Shown in pieces: positions 1 through 9,492 of a DNA stretch of 64,000 bases. Source of the DNA: PCRC01 sp017848435 (lineage in GTDB: Bacteria > Pseudomonadota > Gammaproteobacteria > Burkholderiales > Burkholderiaceae_C); contig OZ260072.1 in NCBI GenBank assembly GCA_965284315.1, positions 124,001 to 188,000 of the forward strand. The letters are read 5' to 3'. The notes below the pieces were generated by a model, which searched no databases, had not been told where the DNA came from, and was given only the letters and a program-made list of their open reading frames with translations. A program made the translations under genes and the position numbers. Positions within the stretch are counted from its first letter, which is position 1, and each line of letters opens with the position of its first letter.

Positions 1-2
1 CC

Positions 3-1529
3 GCCCGCTTCTACACCGTGAGCTGGCTCGGCGAACGCGTCACCGCCGACCTGCGCAACGCGGTGTACAGCCATGTGCTGCACCAGAGCCCGGCGTTCTT
101 CGAGACCACGCAAACGGGCGAGGTGCTGAGCCGCCTCACCGCCGACACCACGCTGGTGCAAACCGTGGTGGGCTCGTCGCTGAGCATGGGCCTGCGCAAC
201 GCGGTGATGGGCGTGGGCGCGCTGGCCATGCTGGTGTATTCCAACCCCTATGTGATGTTCCAGGTGCTGGGCGTGCTGGTGCTGATCGTGCTGCCCAGCG
301 TCTGGTTTGGCCGGCGGGTGCGCAAACTCTCCCGCGCCAGCCAGGACCGGGTGGCCGACTCCAGCGCGATTGCCGCCGAGGTGCTGAACGCCATTCCGGT
401 GGTGCAAAGCTACACCGCCGAAGGCCGCGAGGCGGCACGTTTCGACGCCTCCACCGACGCCGCCTTCCACACCGCCGTGCGCCGCACCAAGGCGCGCTCG
501 GTGCTGGTGGCTTTCATCATCATCGCCACCTCGGCCGCGCTGCTGTGGGGCCTGTACCAGGGCACCCAAGCCGTGATGCGCGGCGACATCAGCGCTGGCC
601 ACCTGGGCCAGACGGTGCTGTACGTGATCATCCTGGCCGGTGCCGCCGGCGTGCTGGGCGAGGTCTATGGCGACCTGCTGCGCGCCGCCGGGGCCACCGA
701 ACGGCTGATGGAGCTGCTGGACACGCACTCCCCCATCGTGTCGCCCCCCAATCCGGCCCCCGCACCCGCCATCTCGGGTGGCAGCGCGATTGATTTTGAA
801 GCCGTCACCTTCCACTACCCCTCCCGCCCCAGCCAGGCCTCGCTGCAGGACGTGACGCTGCGCGTGGCCCCCGGTGAAACCGTGGCGCTGGTGGGGCCGA
901 GCGGCGCCGGCAAAAGCACGGTGTTCCAGCTGCTGCTGCGCTTCTACGACCCCGACCCGGCGGCGGACGGCGCCTCGCAGATCCGCATCGACGGCGTGCC
1001 CACACGCGACATGGCGCTTGGTGACCTGCGGCAGCGCATCGGCATCGTGCCGCAAGACGCGGTGATTTTCTCGGCCAGCGCGCTGGAGAACATCCGCTAT
1101 GGCCGCCCCGATGCCACCGACGATGAGGTGCACGCCGCCGCACGCGCCGCCTTTGCCGACGACTTCCTGCGCGCCCTGCCCGAGGGCTACAACACCTTTC
1201 TGGGCGAGCGCGGCGTGCGCATCAGCGGCGGCCAGCGCCAGCGCATTGCGATTGCCCGCGCCATTTTGAAGAACGCCCCGCTGCTGTTGCTGGACGAAGC
1301 CACCAGCGCGCTCGACGCGGAAAGCGAACGCATGGTGCAAGCGGCGCTGGAGTCGGCCATGTCGGGCCGGACCACGGTGGTGATTGCGCACCGGCTGGCC
1401 ACGGTGCAGAAAGCCGACCGGATCGTGGTGCTGGACCACGGCCGCGTGGTGGAACAGGGCACGCACGACGCGCTGGTGGCGGCCAACGGCGTCTACGCGC
1501 GGCTGGCGGCGCTGCAGTTCACCACCTGA
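3..1529 (+). CDS. MsbA-like ABC exporter, ATP-binding/permease (5' truncated)
   Basis: The reading frame is open from base 3, so the start lies upstream of the window. The first ~240 visible residues are the membrane domain of a type IV ABC exporter, with hydrophobic segments and the family-typical 'FFETTQTGEVLSRLTADT' stretch (18 residues). The C-terminal nucleotide-binding domain has Walker A GPSGAGKST, Q-loop region VPQDAVIFS, signature ISGGQRQR, Walker B LLLLDEATSALD and the switch His in VVIAHRL. A permease fused to one ATPase that works as a homodimer is typical of MsbA/LmrA-type lipid or drug exporters. The substrate cannot be read from sequence. It is convergent with the minus-strand block that ends at 1539, 9 nt away. 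Confidence 0.85.
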   Translation, partial: ARFYTVSWLGERVTADLRNAVYSHVLHQSPAFFETTQTGEVLSRLTADTTLVQTVVGSSLSMGLRNAVMGVGALAMLVYSNPYVMFQVLGVLVLIVLPSVWFGRRVRKLSRASQDRVADSSAIAAEVLNAIPVVQSYTAEGREAARFDASTDAAFHTAVRRTKARSVLVAFIIIATSAALLWGLYQGTQAVMRGDISAGHLGQTVLYVIILAGAAGVLGEVYGDLLRAAGATERLMELLDTHSPIVSPPNPAPAPAISGGSAIDFEAVTFHYPSRPSQASLQDVTLRVAPGETVALVGPSGAGKSTVFQLLLRFYDPDPAADGASQIRIDGVPTRDMALGDLRQRIGIVPQDAVIFSASALENIRYGRPDATDDEVHAAARAAFADDFLRALPEGYNTFLGERGVRISGGQRQRIAIARAILKNAPLLLLDEATSALDAESERMVQAALESAMSGRTTVVIAHRLATVQKADRIVVLDHGRVVEQGTHDALVAANGVYARLAALQFTT

Positions 1530-1538
1530 ACCGCCGCC

Positions 1539-1982
1539 TTACTGCAAGGTGCCCTTCAACGCCGCAGGCAGCGGCAGGGGCAAGACCTCAATCCCTTCGT
1601 CCCGCAGGGCCGCGGTTTCCGCAGGCGTGGCCTGACCCCGGATGGCGCGTGCATCCACCTCGCCGTGGTGGATGCGGCGGGCTTCGTCGGCAAAATGCTC
1701 GCCCACGTCGTCGGTGTTGGCCACCACGTGGCGCACCAGTTGAAGCCACCGGGCCTGCTGTTCGGCATTCGGTGGTGTGGCCGTTGGCGCGGGTACATTG
1801 GTGGGCGGTTCGCTGGCCCCGAGGTTCAGGCGTGGCGCACTGAGGCGCTTGGCAATGGTGCTGTTGCCACACAGCGGGCATTCGACCATGCCGCGTGAGC
1901 GCTGGCTTTGAAAGTCGTCTTCCGAGGCAAACCAGCCTTCAAACAGGTGCTGGTGCGCGCATTGCAGGTCAAGGACTTTCAT
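1539..1982 (-). CDS. DUF1178 family protein
   Basis: A 147-residue protein starting MKVLDLQC. The N-terminal ~45 residues form a zinc-ribbon-like segment (C8-x3-H, then CPLC) ending in the conserved AKRLSAPRLNLG stretch. The C-terminal half is predicted helical and contains FADEARRIHHGE, typical of DUF1178. The function of the family is unknown. The ATG at 1982 was chosen because an upstream in-frame extension is basic and non-conserved. It is the last gene of the nuo-downstream block, 22 nt after the NUDIX gene, as in other Burkholderiales. Confidence 0.8.
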   Translation of the reverse strand: MKVLDLQCAHQHLFEGWFASEDDFQSQRSRGMVECPLCGNSTIAKRLSAPRLNLGASEPPTNVPAPTATPPNAEQQARWLQLVRHVVANTDDVGEHFADEARRIHHGEVDARAIRGQATPAETAALRDEGIEVLPLPLPAALKGTLQ

Positions 1983-2004
1983 CGTCCGAAACGGTACGAC
2001 AGGG

Positions 2005-2598
2005 TCACAGCCCCTGCGTCTGCCATTCGAGCGGCCACTGGCCAGCGAGGAAGTTCTGCAGCCACAGCGCACCCGACAGCGTTTTGCCATCGGTCACGGT
2101 GCCGTCAAAACACCAGTGCAGCAGCTGGTCGGGCGTGGCGCTGAAGACGTCAAGGAACTCGCCCGCGTCCAGCTGGCGCTCACCGGCCACCAGTTTGCGG
2201 GCAAACCAGATGTCGATGGTTTCGGTGGCGTAGGAGATGGCCGGGTGCAGGCGGCCGGCCAGCGCCCATTGTTTGGCGCGGTACCCGGTTTCTTCCAGCA
2301 GCTCGCGCTGGGCACAGACCAGCGACGGCTCACCCGCATCCAGCTTGCCGGCAGGAAACTCGACCATCGCCTGCTGCACCGGGTAGCGGTACTGGCGCTC
2401 CAGCACCACCTGGCCGTCGTCCAGCAGGGCAATGACCATCACCGCGCCCGGGTGAACAATGAACTCGCGCCCCGCTTCGCTGCCATCGGGCAGGCGAACC
2501 GTGTCACGCAAGACGTGAAGGAACTGGCCTTTGAGGAGTTCTTCGCGCCGGGTCTGGTGCTCCACCAGGTGGCGGGTGTCGACCGGGGGCGTGGGCAT
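2005..2598 (-). CDS. nudF: NUDIX hydrolase, ADP-ribose pyrophosphatase type
   Basis: 197 residues. The NUDIX box is complete: G-x5-E-x7-REL-x-EE-x-GY, read as GKLDAGEPSLVCAQRELLEE followed by TGY. The upstream PGAVMVIALLDDGQVVLERQYR and the box resemble ADP-ribose pyrophosphatases, which cleave ADP-ribose to AMP and ribose-5-phosphate. The ATG at 2598 lies one base after the stop of the DUF2818 gene, so translational coupling is likely. Exact substrate preference is inferred from the family. Confidence 0.85.
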   Translation of the reverse strand: MPTPPVDTRHLVEHQTRREELLKGQFLHVLRDTVRLPDGSEAGREFIVHPGAVMVIALLDDGQVVLERQYRYPVQQAMVEFPAGKLDAGEPSLVCAQRELLEETGYRAKQWALAGRLHPAISYATETIDIWFARKLVAGERQLDAGEFLDVFSATPDQLLHWCFDGTVTDGKTLSGALWLQNFLAGQWPLEWQTQGL

Positions 2599-2599
2599 G

Positions 2600-2902
2600 T
2601 CAGGCTTTGTGTTTGAGCAGGTAGCGGAACACAAAGCCAGGGAAAGCCAGCGTCAGGAACAGCGTGGCGGTGATGGCGTAGAACTCCCAGGTCTGCGGCG
2701 CGATCTGTCCGGCGTTCTTTTCCAGCAGCAGGCCAAACCCGCCCACCAGAAAGTACATCAGCACCAGCTCGGCCAAACGCCATGGCAGGGTCTTGGCACG
2801 GTGCACGGGCCCCACGGCCAGCCAGCGCTGGTTGAGGAAAGGCAGGTTGGCGGCCAACAAGGCCAGCACCACCACCAGCCAAACCGACACGGTTTGTGAC
2901 AT
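2600..2902 (-). CDS. DUF2818 family membrane protein
   Basis: A 100-residue protein starting MSQTVSVWLVVVLALLAANLPF, with about three hydrophobic segments and a basic C-terminus. The start codon overlaps the nuoN stop (ATGA at 2899-2902 read on the minus strand), so it is coupled to complex I translation. DUF2818 proteins occur directly after nuoN in Burkholderiales. A role in complex I assembly or stability is only an inference from this linkage. Confidence 0.8.
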   Translation of the reverse strand: MSQTVSVWLVVVLALLAANLPFLNQRWLAVGPVHRAKTLPWRLAELVLMYFLVGGFGLLLEKNAGQIAPQTWEFYAITATLFLTLAFPGFVFRYLLKHKA

Positions 2903-4389
2903 CAGGTGCCGAGCGCCTTGACGATGGACTGGGCGCACAGCGTCATCAGCCCACCGGGCACGATGCCCAGCAGCAGCACCAGCGCGCCATTGAGCGACAA
3001 CACCGCCCGAACGTCGGCCGGCGCCGACACCGCACTGGCGGTGATGGGCGAGTCAAAGTACATCACTTTGACGACCCGCAGGTAGTAGAACGCACCGATC
3101 AGCGACATCACCACCGCAAACACCGCGAGGCCGATGTACCAGCCCTGGCCGGAGGTAACCAGCGCCTGCAACACCGCCAGCTTGGCGTAGAAACCCACCA
3201 TCGGCGGGATGCCGGCCAGCGAGAACAGGCACACCGCCATCACGCCGGCGTACAGCGGGCTGCGCTGGTTCAGGCCAGCGAAGTCAGCGATTTCCTCGCT
3301 CTCGAAACCTTCCCGGGCCAACAGCAAGATGACACCAAAACTGCCCAGGGTGGTCAGCACGTAGGCCACGGTGTAAAACATGGACGAGCTGAGCGCGTTG
3401 GTCGCCAGCGCGAGGTTGTTGTCCACCACCACCGCCACAAAACCCAGCAGCATGAAGCCAACCTGCCCGATGGTGGAGAACGCCAGCATGCGCTTGAGGT
3501 TGGTCTGCACAATGGCCGCCAGGTTGCCCACCAGCAGCGAACCGATGGCCATGATGGCCAGCATCTTGTGCCAGTCCACCGACAGCGGGATCAGGCCTTC
3601 CACCAGCAAGCGGATCATGATGGCGAATGCCGCCAGCTTCGGCGCCGCGCCGATCAGCAGCGTGACGGCGGTGGGCGCGCCCTGGTAGACGTCAGGAATC
3701 CACATGTGGAACGGCACCGCACCGACCTTGAAAGCCAGGCCCGCGACAATGAACACCAGCCCAAACACCATCACCTGGTGTTTGACGTAGCCCGACGCCA
3801 CCGCACCCAGCACCTCCTGCAGGTTCAGCGAACCGGTCGCGCCATACAGCATGGACAGGCCGTAGAGCAGGAAGCCGCTGGCCAGTGCGCCCAGCACAAA
3901 GTACTTCATCGCGGCTTCGGTTGCCACCGCGCTGTCGCGGCGCAGCGCCACCAGCGCGTAGCTGGACAAGGTCAACAGCTCCAGGCCCATGTAGATGACC
4001 AGGAAGTTGTTGCCGGAGATCATCACAAAGATGCCCAGCAGCGCAAACAGGCTCAGCGTGAACAGCTCGCCGCCGCGCAGCATGCCGCGGTCGCCCGCGT
4101 AGGGGCGGCCGTAGACCAGGCTGACGAAGGTCGCAATGGCGGCGAAGCACTTGAGCCAGTTGCCCATGGCGTCGCTGACCACCATGTTGCCGAAGCCATA
4201 GACCGTTTCGCCTTCCAGCGCATAGCGGGCCTGTACAAACGCCACCACCGCCAGCGTGGCCAGTGTCAGCACATAGGTCAGGCCACGGCGGGCGCTGGTG
4301 ACCGAGAGGTCCACCAGCGCGATCACACACGCCATCCCCAACAGGATGAGTTCTGGATAAACGGTGATCCAGCTGAGTTTGTCAATCAT
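2902..4389 (-). CDS. nuoN: NADH-quinone oxidoreductase subunit N
   Basis: 495 residues, about 14 hydrophobic segments, antiporter-like proton-translocating subunit of complex I. The start MIDKLSWITVYPELILLG matches the family; the longer upstream extension is not hydrophobic and was rejected. The core has the expected charged residues in membrane segments (GLELLTLSSYALVAL) and the KVGAVPFHMWIPDVYQGAP motif. It is the last nuo gene, 14 nt after nuoM and overlapping DUF2818. Confidence 0.97.
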   Translation of the reverse strand: MIDKLSWITVYPELILLGMACVIALVDLSVTSARRGLTYVLTLATLAVVAFVQARYALEGETVYGFGNMVVSDAMGNWLKCFAAIATFVSLVYGRPYAGDRGMLRGGELFTLSLFALLGIFVMISGNNFLVIYMGLELLTLSSYALVALRRDSAVATEAAMKYFVLGALASGFLLYGLSMLYGATGSLNLQEVLGAVASGYVKHQVMVFGLVFIVAGLAFKVGAVPFHMWIPDVYQGAPTAVTLLIGAAPKLAAFAIMIRLLVEGLIPLSVDWHKMLAIMAIGSLLVGNLAAIVQTNLKRMLAFSTIGQVGFMLLGFVAVVVDNNLALATNALSSSMFYTVAYVLTTLGSFGVILLLAREGFESEEIADFAGLNQRSPLYAGVMAVCLFSLAGIPPMVGFYAKLAVLQALVTSGQGWYIGLAVFAVVMSLIGAFYYLRVVKVMYFDSPITASAVSAPADVRAVLSLNGALVLLLGIVPGGLMTLCAQSIVKALGT

Positions 4390-4403
4390 GGCAGTCGGCG
4401 CGG

Positions 4404-5891
4404 TTAATTCAGTTTCGAGATGGCCATGTGGCGCAACAGTTCGGCCACCGAAGCGTCCATCGCATCGGTGAACGGCCGGGGGTACAGGCCCATCCACATC
4501 ACGGCAATGGCCAGCACCGCCAGCACCAGGAACTCACGGTTGTTGATGTCGGTCAGCCCTTTGACGTCGTCGTTGGCCACCGGGCCGAGGTAGACGCGCT
4601 TGAACATCCAGAGCGTGTACGCCGCGCCCCAGATCAGCGCAGAAGCGGCTGCCAGGCCGAGCCAGAAATTGGCCTTGACTGCGCCCAGAATGACCATCCA
4701 CTCGCCCACAAAACCGGCGGTGGCGGGCAGGCCGCAGTTGGCCATGGCAAACAGCAGCGCGAAGGCGGTGAACTTGGGCATGGTGTTGACCACGCCGCCG
4801 TAGCTGGAAATTTCACGCGAGTGCACACGGTCGTACAGCACACCAATGCACAGGAACATCGCACCTGAGACAAAGCCGTGCGCAATCATCTGCACCAGAC
4901 CACCGGCCACGCCAAGGTCGTTGAAGATAAAGAAACCGAGCGTCACGAAGCCCATGTGGGCCACCGACGAGTAGGCCACCAGCTTTTTCATGTCTTGCTG
5001 GACCATGGCGACCAAACCGACGTAGAGCACCGCGGTGAGGGACAGCGCGATCATCAGCCAGGCCCATTCGTGGGCGGCGTCCGGGGCAATCGGCATGGCA
5101 AACCGCAGGAAGCCATAGGCGCCCAGCTTCAGCATGATGGCGGCCAGCACAGCGGAGCCACCGGTCGGTGCTTCCACGTGCACGTCGGGCAGCCAGGTGT
5201 GCACTGGCCACATCGGCACCTTGACCGCAAAAGCCGCAAAAAACGCGAAGAACAGGAAGGTCTGTGCGGTCTTGCTCAAGGGCAACTGGTGCCAGGCCAG
5301 CACATCAAAACTGCCACCCGACTGGGTGTACAGGTAGATCAGCGCGATCAGCATCATCAGCGAGCCGAGCAGCGTGTACAGAAAGAACTTGAACGCCGCG
5401 TAGATCTTGTTCGGGCCGCCCCAGATGCCGATGATCAGGTACATCGGGATCAGCGTCGCCTCAAAGAAGACGTAGAACAGGATGCCGTCAAGCGCACAAA
5501 ACACGCCAATCATCAAACCGCTGAGGATCAGGAAGGCGGCCATGTACTGGTTCACCCGCTCGGTGATCGACTCCCACGACGCAATGACCACCACCACGGT
5601 GATGAAGGCGGTCAGCAGCACAAACCACATCGAGATGCCGTCCACACCCAGGTGGTAGTTCACGTTGAAACGTTCGATCCAAGCGCCCTTCTCGACGAAC
5701 TGCATCTCGGCCGTGCCGTTCTTGAAGCTCAGGTACATCGGCAAGGTGACCAGAAAGCTCACCAGCGATCCGATCAGTGCCACCCAGCGGACGGTTTTGG
5801 CTTGGTCGTCGCGGCCCATGGCCAGCAACAGCACGCCGAACAGGATCGGTGTCCAGACCGACAGACTCAGATATCCGAATTGGTAACCCAT
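4404..5891 (-). CDS. nuoM: NADH-quinone oxidoreductase subunit M
   Basis: 495 residues, multi-pass membrane antiporter-like subunit of complex I. It starts MGYQFGYLSLSVWTPILFG. It has the conserved proton channel Glu and Lys regions (FVFFEATLIPMYLIIGIWGG; AVKVPMWPVHTWLPDVHVEAP). Length is normal. It lies 21 nt downstream of nuoL. Confidence 0.97.
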   Translation of the reverse strand: MGYQFGYLSLSVWTPILFGVLLLAMGRDDQAKTVRWVALIGSLVSFLVTLPMYLSFKNGTAEMQFVEKGAWIERFNVNYHLGVDGISMWFVLLTAFITVVVVIASWESITERVNQYMAAFLILSGLMIGVFCALDGILFYVFFEATLIPMYLIIGIWGGPNKIYAAFKFFLYTLLGSLMMLIALIYLYTQSGGSFDVLAWHQLPLSKTAQTFLFFAFFAAFAVKVPMWPVHTWLPDVHVEAPTGGSAVLAAIMLKLGAYGFLRFAMPIAPDAAHEWAWLMIALSLTAVLYVGLVAMVQQDMKKLVAYSSVAHMGFVTLGFFIFNDLGVAGGLVQMIAHGFVSGAMFLCIGVLYDRVHSREISSYGGVVNTMPKFTAFALLFAMANCGLPATAGFVGEWMVILGAVKANFWLGLAAASALIWGAAYTLWMFKRVYLGPVANDDVKGLTDINNREFLVLAVLAIAVMWMGLYPRPFTDAMDASVAELLRHMAISKLN

Positions 5892-5912
5892 TTTGTTTTT
5901 CTTCTCCGGGAC

Positions 5913-7946
5913 TTATTTGTTGGGCCAGACAAACAGCGACATCAACACGAACACGCCCAGAATCATCACCAGCGCGTAGTGGTAGATGTAGCCGGTCTGT
6001 GCACCGCGCACGATGCCAGACACCCAGCGCACCAGTTTCCAGGAACCGTTGACCACGGCCCCGTCGATCACGGCCTGGTCGCCGCCTTTCCAGAGCCCGC
6101 GACCCAGGCCGCGCAGGCCGCGCGCCAGAATCTGCTCGTTGAACCAGTCCATGTAGTACTTGTTTTCCAGCAGCGTGAAGATGGGCATCACGCGCGACTT
6201 GATCGCCGCCGGCAAGGCCGGGTTGACCATGTACATGTAGTAGGCCAACGCCACACCCGACAGCGCGAGCCAGAACGGCAGCGTGGTCAGACCGTGTGTG
6301 GCCATCGCCAGCGCACCGTGAAAGGTGCTGGCGAACTCGGCCATCGCAGGGTGGGCCTCGGCATTCACAAAGATCGCGTCTTTGAGGAAGTCGCCAAACA
6401 GCATCGGCTGAATGGTCAGGTAGCCCACCACCACCGACGGGATCGCCAGCAGCACCAGCGGCAAGGTCACCACCCAGGGGGATTCGTGGGGCTTGGCATC
6501 GTGGCCATGGTCACCGTGGCCGTCATGGGCACCGTGAGCATCGTGGTGCGCGTCCGGATTCTGGTCGTAGCGCTCTTTGCCATGGAACACCAGGAAGTAC
6601 AGACGGAACGAGTAGAAAGCCGTGATGAACACACCGGCCATCACCGCGAAATGCGCGAATCCGGCGGCGGGCAATTTGCTCAAGTGCACCACCTCGATGA
6701 TGCTGTCCTTGGAATAGAAGCCCGCAAACAACGGTGTACCGATCAACGCCAGCGAACCCAGCAGCGAGGTGATCCAGGTGATCGGCATGTATTTGCGCAC
6801 CGCCCCCATCCAGCGGATGTCCTGGTTGTGGTGCATGCCCATGATCACCGAACCGGCCGCGAGGAACAACAGGGCTTTGAAGAAAGCGTGTGTCATCAGG
6901 TGGAACACCGCCACCGAATAGGCCGAGGCACCGAGCGCCACCGTCATGTAGCCCAGTTGGGACAAGGTGGAATAGGCCACGATGCGTTTGATGTCGTTCT
7001 GGATGATCCCCAGGAAACCCATGAACAACGCGGTAATGGCGCCAATGACCAGGATGAAGTTCAGCGCGGTGTCGCTCAGCTCAAACAGCGGCGACATGCG
7101 GGCCACCATGAAGATGCCGGCAGTCACCATCGTGGCGGCGTGGATCAGCGCCGAAATGGGGGTCGGGCCCTCCATCGAGTCGGGCAACCAGACGTGCAGC
7201 GGGAATTGCGCGCTCTTGCCCATCGCGCCGATGAACAAGCAAATGCAGATCACGGTGACCAGCATCCAGTCGGTGCCCGGAAAAGCCAGGCCGGCAAGGT
7301 CGTTGGCCTTGGCAAAGGTCTCGGTGTAGTTCAACGTGCCAGCGTAGGCGGCCAGCAGGCCAATGCCGAGGATGAAACCGAAGTCGCCAACCCGGTTCAC
7401 CAGGAACGCCTTCATGTTGGCAAAAATGGCCGTTGGCTTGTTGAACCAGAAACCGATCAGCAGGTACGACACCAGGCCCACCGCCTCCCAGCCGAAAAAC
7501 AGCTGGAGCATGTTGTTGCTCATCACCAGCATCAGCATGCTGAAAGTGAACAGCGAGATGTAGGCAAAGAAGCGGTTGTAGCCTTCGTCTTTTTCCATGT
7601 AGCCAATGGTGTACAGGTGCACCATCAGCGACACGAAAGTCACCACCACCATCATCATGGCGGTCAGCCCATCCACCAGAAAGCCCACTTCCATGGTCAG
7701 GCTGCCCACGGTCATCCAGGTGTAGAGCGTCTCGTTGAAGCGCGCGCCGTCCAGGGCCACGCTCTTCAGCGTCATGGCCGACAGCACAAACGCCACCAGC
7801 ACACCGAGGATGGTCAGGCTGTGGCTGACGCGGCGGCCGATCAGGTTGCCACCGAACACGGTGCCAAAAATACCGGCGAGCAGGGCACCCGCCAGCGGTG
7901 CCAGCGGGACGGCCAGCAGGGTCGAAGCAGAGAGGGTCTGGCTCAT
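5913..7946 (-). CDS. nuoL: NADH-quinone oxidoreductase subunit L
   Basis: 677 residues, the largest antiporter-like subunit, with the distal lateral-helix region expected at the C-terminus. The conserved core includes LFFGWEAVGLVSYLLIGFW and KSAQFPLHVWLPDSMEGPTP. Around residues 458-490 there is a His/Asp-rich hydrophilic loop (AHHDAHGAHDGHGDHGHDA) between two membrane segments, which looks like a lineage-specific cytoplasmic or periplasmic loop. Start MSQTLSASTLLAVPLAPLAG. It follows nuoK with a 6-nt gap. Confidence 0.97.
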   Translation of the reverse strand: MSQTLSASTLLAVPLAPLAGALLAGIFGTVFGGNLIGRRVSHSLTILGVLVAFVLSAMTLKSVALDGARFNETLYTWMTVGSLTMEVGFLVDGLTAMMMVVVTFVSLMVHLYTIGYMEKDEGYNRFFAYISLFTFSMLMLVMSNNMLQLFFGWEAVGLVSYLLIGFWFNKPTAIFANMKAFLVNRVGDFGFILGIGLLAAYAGTLNYTETFAKANDLAGLAFPGTDWMLVTVICICLFIGAMGKSAQFPLHVWLPDSMEGPTPISALIHAATMVTAGIFMVARMSPLFELSDTALNFILVIGAITALFMGFLGIIQNDIKRIVAYSTLSQLGYMTVALGASAYSVAVFHLMTHAFFKALLFLAAGSVIMGMHHNQDIRWMGAVRKYMPITWITSLLGSLALIGTPLFAGFYSKDSIIEVVHLSKLPAAGFAHFAVMAGVFITAFYSFRLYFLVFHGKERYDQNPDAHHDAHGAHDGHGDHGHDAKPHESPWVVTLPLVLLAIPSVVVGYLTIQPMLFGDFLKDAIFVNAEAHPAMAEFASTFHGALAMATHGLTTLPFWLALSGVALAYYMYMVNPALPAAIKSRVMPIFTLLENKYYMDWFNEQILARGLRGLGRGLWKGGDQAVIDGAVVNGSWKLVRWVSGIVRGAQTGYIYHYALVMILGVFVLMSLFVWPNK

Positions 7947-7952
7947 TTTCAG

Positions 7953-8261
7953 TTAGCCCTTCAGCTCATTGAGTTCGTCCACATTGATGCTGGACTTGTT
8001 GCGGAACAGCAGCACCAGAATGGCCAGGCCAATGGCCGATTCGGCGGCCGCCACCGTCAGGATGAAGAACACGAAGACCTGGCCGTGCAGGTCGTTCAGG
8101 AAGTACGAGAACGCCACGAAGTTCATGTTGACCGCGAGCAGCATCAGCTCAATGGCCATCAGCAACACGATCAGGTTCTTGCGGTTCAAAAAGATGCCGA
8201 TCACCGACAGCGCGAACAACATCGCACCGAGTGAAAGGTAATGTCCAAGCGTGAGCGTCAT
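7953..8261 (-). CDS. nuoK: NADH-quinone oxidoreductase subunit K
   Basis: 102 residues, three transmembrane helices, with the two membrane-embedded glutamates of NuoK visible (MAIELMLLAVNMNF and AAAESAIGLAI). It belongs to the membrane arm of complex I. Its ATG overlaps the nuoJ stop by 4 nt, indicating coupled translation. Confidence 0.97.
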   Translation of the reverse strand: MTLTLGHYLSLGAMLFALSVIGIFLNRKNLIVLLMAIELMLLAVNMNFVAFSYFLNDLHGQVFVFFILTVAAAESAIGLAILVLLFRNKSSINVDELNELKG

Positions 8262-8926
8262 GCTTTTTTCTCCCCGGCAGGGGCTTCTGGCGAACTCTCG
8301 GGCACAGGCGGGGCTGCGGGGCGCGTGGCGGCGAGTTTGACCACGGTCATGCGGTCACGCGAGCGCACACGCACCTGGTCGGCCGGGTTCGCGTACTTGC
8401 TGTCCTTGCGCTGGCGCAGCGTCAAGGCAATGGCAGCGATGATGGCCACCAGCAGGATGACCGCCGCAATTTCCAGGGGGTAGAGGTATTCGGTGTACAG
8501 CAGTTTGCCGAGCTCCTTGGTGTTCGACACCTCGGACGTGGCCAGTTCCAGCGCAGCATTGGAACGTGGCTGTTCGCTGGGACGGAAACCACCCAGCAAC
8601 ACGTAGGACATCTGCAGCGCGATCACCACGCCGATGCCGCCTGCCAGCGGGAAATGCTTCCAGAAGCCACGGCGGATGCTGTCGAGGTTGACGTCCAGCA
8701 TCATCACGACGAAGAGGAACAGCACCATCACCGCGCCGACATACACCAGCACCAGCGAGATCGCCAGAAACTCGGCTTTCAGCAGCAGCCAGATGGCCGA
8801 AGCCTGGAAAAACGCCAGCACCAGGTACAGCGCGGCATACACCGGGTTGCGCGCGGTGATCACGCGGAAAGCCGCAAACAGCAGCACCGCTGCAAACAGG
8901 TAGAACAGGCCGGTCTTGACGTCCAT
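8258..8926 (-). CDS. nuoJ: NADH-quinone oxidoreductase subunit J
   Basis: 222 residues, five predicted helices in the first ~170 residues, including the conserved VLVYVGAVMVLFLFVVMML stretch. The C-terminus (about residues 170-222) is a hydrophilic Pro/Ala/Lys-rich tail extending beyond the membrane core. Membrane-arm subunit near the quinone site. It lies between nuoI (33-nt gap) and nuoK (overlap). Confidence 0.96.
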   Translation of the reverse strand: MDVKTGLFYLFAAVLLFAAFRVITARNPVYAALYLVLAFFQASAIWLLLKAEFLAISLVLVYVGAVMVLFLFVVMMLDVNLDSIRRGFWKHFPLAGGIGVVIALQMSYVLLGGFRPSEQPRSNAALELATSEVSNTKELGKLLYTEYLYPLEIAAVILLVAIIAAIALTLRQRKDSKYANPADQVRVRSRDRMTVVKLAATRPAAPPVPESSPEAPAGEKKA

Positions 8927-8959
8927 GGGTCGCTTCTTGTTGTGTTGCCGCTACCGCCT

Positions 8960-9481
8960 TCAGCGGTACTTGGCATCTGCGGCACGGTTGGCCGCGATTT
9001 CAGGTTCGTAGCGGTCGCCGACTGCCAGCAACATCTCTTTGGTGAAGTACAGGTCGCCCCGCTTCTCGCCGTGGTACTCAAAAATATGCGTTTCCACAAT
9101 CGAGTCCACCGGGCAGCTTTCTTCACAGAAGCCGCAGAAGATGCACTTGGTCAGATCGATGTCGTAACGAGTGGTACGGCGCGAACCGTCGGCACGCACG
9201 TCCGATTCGATGGTGATGGCCATCGCCGGGCAGACCGCTTCGCACAGCTTGCAGGCAATGCAACGCTCTTCGCCGTTCTCATAGCGGCGCAACGCATGCA
9301 GGCCACGGAAACGCGGCGATAGCGGGGTCTTTTCTTCCGGGAACTGGACCGTGATCTTGCGGCGAAACGCGTGTTTGCCGGTCAGGGCCAGACCTTTGAA
9401 CAATTCCACCAGCATGAAGCTGGAGAGGAAGTCTTTCAGCGAAAACGCTGGCGACGCCAAAGCCGTCGTGGGGGCACTCAT
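8960..9481 (-). CDS. nuoI: NADH-quinone oxidoreductase subunit I (8Fe ferredoxin type)
   Basis: 173 residues. Two classical [4Fe-4S] motifs, CIACKLCEAVCP and CIFCGFCEESCP, ligate clusters N6a and N6b on the path to quinone. Start at MSAPTTALASPAF was chosen; an in-frame upstream extension would run into nuoH and is not conserved. An amphipathic N-terminal helix (SFMLVELFKGLALTG) docks to the membrane arm in the family. Confidence 0.96.
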   Translation of the reverse strand: MSAPTTALASPAFSLKDFLSSFMLVELFKGLALTGKHAFRRKITVQFPEEKTPLSPRFRGLHALRRYENGEERCIACKLCEAVCPAMAITIESDVRADGSRRTTRYDIDLTKCIFCGFCEESCPVDSIVETHIFEYHGEKRGDLYFTKEMLLAVGDRYEPEIAANRAADAKYR

Positions 9482-9492
9482 GGGCGGCTCCT

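Noticed and set aside
2896..4407. Long plus-strand ORF of 503 codons opposite nuoN
   Set aside because: Shadow of nuoN: composition is His/Gln/Arg-rich as expected for antisense of a GC-rich membrane protein gene, with no known motif.
4878..8234. Plus-strand ORF of 1118 codons opposite nuoM, nuoL and nuoK
   Set aside because: Antisense shadow; His/Gln-rich low-complexity translation covering three well-conserved complex I genes.
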